A stretch of 17,965 nucleotides of DNA from an uncultured Acidaminococcus sp. (GTDB lineage Bacteria > Bacillota_C > Negativicutes > Acidaminococcales > Acidaminococcaceae), in contig OMUE01000018.1 of the NCBI GenBank assembly GCA_900314165.1, forward strand, positions 1 through 17,965, read 5' to 3'. A model generated the notes under the pieces. That model was not told the DNA's origin. It worked only from the letters and a program-made list of their open reading frames with translations, and did not search any database. The position numbers and the translations under genes were made by a program. Each line of letters opens with the position of its first letter. The first letter of the stretch is position 1. Positions 15,254-17,965 of this stretch are shown here, in pieces.

Positions 15254-15779
15254 CCGGGACTATGACCCGGGTGCAGTGAATCCGAATACGGGCTTACGAG
15301 AATGTGATGTAGCTTATGACATTGGAAACCGGGTACGGAATTACCTGGAAGATGCAGGCTATGATGTCCGGCTCATGCAGAGTGACAACCTGCTTTATGA
15401 CTCCGACCACGCCGATCGGCCTGTTGCCGTAGTCCCTGACGCAAATGAATGGCCGGCAGACCTGTTTGTCTCCATCCATTGCAACGCCTTTGACACAACA
15501 GCTCGTGGTACAGAAGTCGAGTGCTACAGCTTGGATTCTGATGGTGGCGCCCTGGCTCAATGTATCCAAGACAAGATTGTGGAGACCATCGGGACCATCG
15601 ACCGTGGCGTGAAAGAGAGGCCTGGCCTGATTGTCCTGAAGCATACGGATATGCCTGCTGTGCTGGTAGAGACGGCCTTTATCGACAATGATGAAGATGC
15701 AGCCTTGCTGGTAGAGCGGGAAACCGATTTTGCCCGAGCTATCGCAAAAGGGATTACGGATTACATCCAGGAGGTGTGA
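15225..15779 (+). CDS. N-acetylmuramoyl-L-alanine amidase endolysin (Amidase_3, 184 aa)
   Basis: The ATG at 15225 has GAAAGGAG upstream. An in-frame ATG further upstream (15177) would add residues that do not match the family. The protein is a single Amidase_3 catalytic domain. The visible zinc ligands are H9 in NPGHD, E26 in RECD and H85 in SIHCN, with the catalytic Glu at E149 in VLVETAF. It cleaves the amide bond between muramic acid and L-Ala in peptidoglycan. No wall-binding domain and no signal peptide are present. It therefore needs the holin to reach the wall, and its single-domain form is common in phages of diderm hosts. Confidence 0.93.
   Translation: MRIYINPGHDRDYDPGAVNPNTGLRECDVAYDIGNRVRNYLEDAGYDVRLMQSDNLLYDSDHADRPVAVVPDANEWPADLFVSIHCNAFDTTARGTEVECYSLDSDGGALAQCIQDKIVETIGTIDRGVKERPGLIVLKHTDMPAVLVETAFIDNDEDAALLVERETDFARAIAKGITDYIQEV
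15769..15774 (+). promoter_or_regulatory. Shared Shine-Dalgarno for two overlapping spanin genes
   Basis: AGGAGG at 15769-15774 serves starts in two frames. GTG at 15783 (8 bases away) opens the 161-aa frame. GTG at 15785 (10 bases away) opens the other frame; a GTG at 15776 is also in that frame but only 1 base away. The two GTG codons overlap as GTGTG. Confidence 0.65.
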
Positions 15780-16216
15780 TACGTGTGGACGATGTTCAGG
15801 TATATGCCTTTACGAAAAAAGACCGTATTAAGATCGTTCTTCTCAGTGCTTTTATTCTCTTCTCTACTTTCATGTTCGGCTACAGTTTCTGCCGCTATCG
15901 TTACATCAAAGCCGGAAGCCATGTACTGGATGACGGAGAACGAACTAACAGAATTACAGACCAGCTTGAACGAAGTGCTTCAGAACAGCATGACATCACA
16001 GATGGCCTCCGAGAATCAGCAACAGCGAGCGGAGAAATTGCAGACCGAATTGCTGACCACGCAGACGAAGCTGCTGGAATTGCAAAACAAGCTGCTGGCA
16101 TTACAGAATCGGAGCGCAGAGCAAGAGAGACGCTTGAGCGCTGCCAACGAATCCTTTCGGCAATACGCAGCCGAGGAAAAACGTACCCGGTTAAGAGTAA
16201 AGGCTCAAAGGAATAG
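15776..16216 (+). CDS. Candidate inner-membrane spanin (Rz-like, about 143-146 aa)
   Basis: The frame is open from GTG 15776; GTG 15785 is better spaced from the Shine-Dalgarno and would give 143 residues. A short basic N-terminus (TKKDRIK) is followed by one membrane segment near 18-38 (KIVLLSAFILFSTFMFGYSF), then a long charged amphipathic helix (ERTNRITDQLERS; ESERRARETLERC) and a basic end. That is the layout of i-spanins: N-in membrane anchor and periplasmic coiled coil. The gene follows the endolysin, the usual place for Rz. About 430 of its bases also encode the protein below in another frame. Confidence 0.68.
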   Translation: MIRVDDVQVYAFTKKDRIKIVLLSAFILFSTFMFGYSFCRYRYIKAGSHVLDDGERTNRITDQLERSASEQHDITDGLRESATASGEIADRIADHADEAAGIAKQAAGITESERRARETLERCQRILSAIRSRGKTYPVKSKGSKE

Positions 16217-16268
16217 TTGGGAAGCTGTTGCCGGTGCGCTCGTGATCGGGATGATTGCAAGGAATTAA
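15783..16268 (+). CDS. Candidate outer-membrane spanin lipoprotein (Rz1-like, 161 aa)
   Basis: The frame opens at GTG 15783, with an ATG at 15792 as alternative. A basic N-region (RKKTVLR) and hydrophobic core (SFFSVLLFSSLLS) lead to Cys31 in LLSC, a plausible lipobox for signal peptidase II. Next comes a Gln/Leu/Glu-rich coiled coil (KLLELQNKLLALQN) and a short hydrophobic C-terminus (WEAVAGALVIGMIARN). A lipoprotein encoded in an alternate frame over an i-spanin-like gene is the classic Rz/Rz1 arrangement. The hydrophobic end also recalls unimolecular spanins, which have a lipobox and a C-terminal TM. A spanin only makes sense in a host with an outer membrane. Confidence 0.65.
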   Translation: MWTMFRYMPLRKKTVLRSFFSVLLFSSLLSCSATVSAAIVTSKPEAMYWMTENELTELQTSLNEVLQNSMTSQMASENQQQRAEKLQTELLTTQTKLLELQNKLLALQNRSAEQERRLSAANESFRQYAAEEKRTRLRVKAQRNSWEAVAGALVIGMIARN

Positions 16269-16278
16269 TCAGGCGTAA

Positions 16279-16312
16279 ATCGCCGATAAATGGCGATAAA
16301 ATCGGCGATAAA
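16279..16312 (+). repeat. Triple GCGATAAA-type repeat and dyad after the spanin genes
   Basis: Three copies of the sequence (C/G)GCGATAAA or a one-base variant run consecutively at 16281-16290, 16291-16300 and 16302-16312. ATCGCCGAT (16279-16287) and ATCGGCGAT (16301-16309) form a perfect 9-bp inverted repeat with a 13-base loop. There is no T-tract after it, so it is not a standard terminator. It may be a binding site or an RNA processing structure. Confidence 0.55.
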
Positions 16313-16375
16313 GAAGGTGGTTATCAAATTCAAGTTAGCTTGTCGTCTGTCGGACAAATTGGTGGTGTTCACGCA

Positions 16376-16412
16376 AAGCCTCTGCCTTGCCATGGCAGGG
16401 GCTTATTTTTTT
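16376..16412 (+). terminator. Rho-independent terminator of the late operon
   Basis: The stem AAGCCTCTGCC (16376-16386) pairs with GGCAGGGGCTT (16394-16404) over 11 positions with one G-U pair and a 7-base loop, followed by A and seven Ts. It lies 107 bases after the last spanin stop and closes the tail/cassette/lysis operon. The T7 is followed by GC and A7. Confidence 0.88.
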
Positions 16413-16432
16413 GCAAAAAAACGCATTAAAAA

Positions 16433-16462
16433 CACGCACGTGCATTTATAAACACGTGCGTG
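16433..16462 (+). repeat. Perfect 10-bp inverted repeat (operator, att or reverse terminator candidate)
   Basis: CACGCACGTG (16433-16442) and CACGTGCGTG (16453-16462) are exact reverse complements around a 10-base loop. Each arm holds a CACGTG palindrome. The A-rich sequence to the left (A7 at 16415-16421) would be a T-tract for transcription on the minus strand, so a reverse-facing terminator is possible. It sits 33 bases before a strong promoter, so an operator is also possible. Confidence 0.6.
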
Positions 16463-16494
16463 CGTTAAAAACTTATTTGTTTTGCATAAAAGCA

Positions 16495-16523
16495 TTGACA
16501 AATAAGCTAAAATATACTATAAT
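16495..16523 (+). promoter_or_regulatory. Consensus sigma-70 promoter for the moron region
   Basis: TTGACA at 16495-16500 and TATAAT at 16518-16523 are both perfect, with a 17-base spacer that is AT-rich. It lies 22 bases before the ATG of the 49-aa gene, with AGGAGGTGAGG in between. Such a promoter after a late-operon terminator suggests expression in the lysogen, independent of phage late control. Confidence 0.9.
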
Positions 16524-16544
16524 ATAATCAGGAGGTGAGGAAAG

Positions 16545-16694
16545 ATGCTTGATGATATTAAAACAGGAGATGTTAAAGAATTCATTGTGAATTTGCTCCT
16601 GGTGGTAAACACAGTCCAAGCCGGGGAATGGGTTTACGAAAAAGGCAAAAGGCTTCGAAAGCTTCTCAAACGCCGCAAACGAAGAAAGAAGTAA
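16545..16694 (+). CDS. Small basic peptide behind a consensus promoter (49 aa)
   Basis: The ATG at 16545 has AGGAGGTGAGG, a near-ideal Shine-Dalgarno, and is the first gene after the strong promoter. The stop is TAA at 16692-16694. The peptide has an acidic N-terminus (MLDDIKTGD), a short hydrophobic centre (FIVNLLLVVNTV, about 13-24) and a strongly basic end (KGKRLRKLLKRRKRRKK). It is followed by its own terminator. I do not recognise it. Candidates are a membrane-active toxin-like peptide, an RNA or DNA binding peptide, or a conserved phage peptide. No antisense RNA promoter was found, so a type I toxin is not supported. Confidence 0.72.
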   Translation: MLDDIKTGDVKEFIVNLLLVVNTVQAGEWVYEKGKRLRKLLKRRKRRKK

Positions 16695-16704
16695 ACGAAG
16701 CCCC

Positions 16705-16735
16705 GGGGAGCCGAAAGACTCCCCACCTTCTTTTA
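16705..16735 (+). terminator. Terminator after the 49-aa peptide gene
   Basis: GGGGAG (16705-16710) pairs with CTCCCC (16719-16724) around an 8-base loop containing GAAA, followed by ACC and TTCTTTTA. The stem is short but GC-rich, so efficiency is uncertain. Confidence 0.65.
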
Positions 16736-16745
16736 ATATTATCAC

Positions 16746-16901
16746 ATGAAAATTATGAAGACAATGATATTCATTACTCTTTGTGACCTGGCTTTTACTT
16801 TGCTATATGATAGCTTGCAATTGGGAAGCTGGGTTCGTGGATTTGCCTGTGGCGTAATTGTAGCTGCATGGATAGCTTATCTTGGGTTTAGAAAGGGATA
16901 A
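16746..16901 (+). CDS. Small hydrophobic membrane protein (51 aa)
   Basis: The frame runs ATG 16746 to TAA 16899-16901, with a second ATG at 16755. No clear Shine-Dalgarno precedes it; the upstream DNA is the tail of a terminator. The product has two hydrophobic stretches (residues 6-20 and 32-47) and a basic end (FRKG). It would be a small two-pass membrane protein. The next gene starts 3 bases after its stop, which supports translation as a unit. The function is unknown and the gene itself is only moderately supported. Confidence 0.5.
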   Translation: MKIMKTMIFITLCDLAFTLLYDSLQLGSWVRGFACGVIVAAWIAYLGFRKG

Positions 16902-16904
16902 AAG

Positions 16905-17120
16905 ATGGCCGAAGAAAAGAAATATGGATGGGGTGGCCGGCGGCCAAATCAAACTGGCAGACCTGTTGGAACAACGAAGCCGGAGGGCGTCCGTGCCCAG
17001 CACCAGCTCCGGGCTTATGATGATGAATGGGAACTGATCCGGGAGTTTGCCCGGCTGGTAAAGCATGTGGATAAAGATATCTGTAGAAAAATGCTGGACG
17101 AAATGAAACAGAAAATGTAA
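16905..17120 (+). CDS. Small GRPxGTTKPEG-type protein (71 aa)
   Basis: The ATG at 16905 follows AGAAAGGGATAA. The N-terminal third is Gly/Arg-rich and probably disordered (GWGGRRPNQTGRPVGTTKPE). Residues 30-71 are charged and helical (YDDEWELIREFARLVKH). This pattern, a Gly/Arg/Pro arm followed by a short helical domain, recalls small phage DNA- or RNA-associated proteins. I am not certain of a family. It has no membrane segment or Cys cluster apart from one Cys near the end. Confidence 0.65.
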   Translation: MAEEKKYGWGGRRPNQTGRPVGTTKPEGVRAQHQLRAYDDEWELIREFARLVKHVDKDICRKMLDEMKQKM

Positions 17121-17155
17121 AATTAAAATATCTTTAGATTGAAGGAGGGGATAAC

Positions 17156-17350
17156 ATGAAAAAAATAAGTAAGTTTATCACCATGATTTTATGCGGAATT
17201 TCAACGATTTCTTTGTTTCCCGGGAAAAACCCTGTCAATCTGACTGATGATCCAAATGTATTAATGAATCAAGCATGGGAAAAAACCGGACATGTTTTAA
17301 TGGACACAATTTCCAAAGGAACTAAAAATGGAAAATTCGCCACAAAATAG
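17156..17350 (+). CDS. Small secreted or membrane-anchored protein (64 aa)
   Basis: The ATG at 17156 has GAAGGAGGGG upstream. A basic start (MKKISK) is followed by a hydrophobic stretch (FITMILCGISTISLF, 7-21), giving a signal peptide or anchor. The remainder is polar with no recognisable motif. The Cys at 13 is preceded by MIL, which does not satisfy a lipobox. The downstream gene starts 23 bases before this one ends, so the two are coupled. The function is unknown; it is a phage accessory gene by location. Confidence 0.62.
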   Translation: MKKISKFITMILCGISTISLFPGKNPVNLTDDPNVLMNQAWEKTGHVLMDTISKGTKNGKFATK

Positions 17351-17771
17351 CAAGCACTCTGCTCCTCAAAAAGCTAATAATTCACAAGTTCCACAATCTA
17401 TTCAAATACAAAGTACTACAACTTATCAAAGCCCCATCCCTCCACCATCTATTATGGAAGGCTATGCAAGACTTGATCCAACGTTCCCAGACCGAATTTT
17501 AAAAGAATTTGAGAAAAATTCTCAACATATTAGAGATTGTGAACGTACAAAACTTGAATCTACCATACAAGAACGTAGGCGAGGGCAATACTTAGCGTTC
17601 GTTTTAGCTATGGGCGTTTTAGGCATCATCGGCATATCTATAGCATTAGGCAATTTCACTCTTGCCGGGATTGGTGGATTAGCTTTCTTGATTTTGTTTG
17701 TGCAAGCAATAGTAAATCCTGACTCAACGAAAAAGAATAATGAAAATAAGCCGGAAGACCGTCAGAAATGA
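17328..17771 (+). CDS. DUF2335-like membrane protein (147 aa)
   Basis: The ATG at 17328 has AAAGGA upstream and overlaps the preceding gene. Residues 1-40 are polar, Gln/Ser/Pro-rich and disordered. Residues 41-90 follow the DUF2335 pattern (a PTFPDRILKEFEKNSQHIRD segment, then an ERRRGQYLA stretch), and two membrane helices follow at about 88-107 and 110-128, ending with a charged tail. DUF2335 proteins are small predicted membrane proteins often carried by prophages, and their role is unknown. A superinfection-exclusion or membrane defence role is speculation. The terminator stem begins within the last codons. Confidence 0.68.
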   Translation: MENSPQNSKHSAPQKANNSQVPQSIQIQSTTTYQSPIPPPSIMEGYARLDPTFPDRILKEFEKNSQHIRDCERTKLESTIQERRRGQYLAFVLAMGVLGIIGISIALGNFTLAGIGGLAFLILFVQAIVNPDSTKKNNENKPEDRQK

Positions 17772-17786
17772 CGGTCTTTTCCTTTT
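17755..17786 (+). terminator. Rho-independent terminator after the DUF2335-like gene
   Basis: AAGACCGTCA (17755-17764) and TGACGGTCTT (17769-17778) form a perfect 10-bp stem with a GAAA tetraloop, followed by TTCCTTTT. The stop codon of the DUF2335-like gene lies inside the stem. It closes the moron region. Confidence 0.92.
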
Positions 17787-17913
17787 CAGACGGCAAAAAA
17801 ACGGCAAAAATATTTATAAAAATATGATGTATTTTAAGCTTAAAGGAAAAATAAAAAACCACGGACAGCCGCATTTTTACTAGCTTTTTCAACTATTTGT
17901 TGTATTTTACTCT

Positions 17914-17944
17914 CATAAAGGTTAAAATAAACTGTACCTTTATG
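17914..17944 (+). repeat. 9-bp inverted repeat near the right edge
   Basis: CATAAAGGT (17914-17922) and ACCTTTATG (17936-17944) are exact reverse complements around 13 AT-rich bases. It could be an operator of a gene beyond the edge, or an attachment-site core. The stretch from 17787 to the end holds no gene I can support; it ends in a GAGAGGAGAGGA purine run that may be the Shine-Dalgarno of the next gene. Confidence 0.5.
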
Positions 17945-17965
17945 TGTAAAAGAGAGAGGAGAGGA

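Noticed and set aside
16217..16429. 70-aa plus-strand frame across the terminator
   Set aside because: It overlaps the end of the lipoprotein gene, reads through the dyads and the terminator stem, and has no Shine-Dalgarno.
16473..16745. 90-aa minus-strand frame opposite the 49-aa peptide gene
   Set aside because: It covers the promoter, the small gene and its terminator, and has no Shine-Dalgarno; I also saw no convincing minus-strand promoter for an antitoxin RNA.
17897..17928. Possible promoter (TTGTTG ... TAAAAT) near the right edge
   Set aside because: The spacer is about 20 bases and both boxes are poor.

Overview
The window is the late-gene part of a tailed phage or prophage, nearly all on the + strand. 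The tail genes follow a siphovirus plan: tail tube, frameshifted tail-assembly chaperones, a long tape measure, a distal-tail-like protein, a hub protein, then baseplate and fibre proteins. There is no sheath gene. Strong Shine-Dalgarno sites and the TP901-1/SPP1-like tail proteins point to a Bacillota host. Two overlapping genes that look like an inner/outer-membrane spanin pair imply a host with an outer membrane. A diderm Firmicute (Negativicutes, such as the Megasphaera, Dialister or Acidaminococcus groups) fits both. The host is inferred, not proven.

Layout. 2-1929: end of a neck/connector gene, a probable tail-completion protein, the major tail protein, and the chaperone pair with a canonical A AAA AAC slippery site. 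1922-7652: tape measure, distal-tail-like protein and hub, each overlapping the next by a few bases. 7666-10060: two small baseplate-type proteins and an Ala-rich fibre. 10063-14675: an unusual accessory cassette between the fibre and the lysis genes. 14668-16268: lysis cassette with two small membrane proteins (holin candidates), a zinc amidase and the overlapping spanin pair, closed by a terminator at 16376. 16495-17786: an AT-richer stretch of small genes with its own consensus promoter and terminators, which looks like a lysogenic-conversion (moron) region.

The accessory cassette is the most interesting part. It holds two different radical SAM/SPASM enzymes (10063-11172 and 13034-14014). 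Two short proteins (98 and 113 aa) have a tail-protein-like N-terminal half and a C-terminal half made of Cys-Gln repeats, 14 cysteines each, with CQ units spaced only 3 or 5 residues apart. A stand-alone Hint-fold protein has lost both self-cleavage residues. Two unrecognised proteins (278 and 224 aa) sit on either side of the second enzyme. Radical SAM/SPASM enzymes beside Cys-rich peptides are the hallmark of sactipeptide and ranthipeptide pathways, but no exporter or leader peptidase is present. My inference is that the phage modifies Cys-rich virion appendages and releases them by lysis. A C-terminal CxCxC tail on the 210-aa baseplate-region protein (7666-8298) may be a further substrate.
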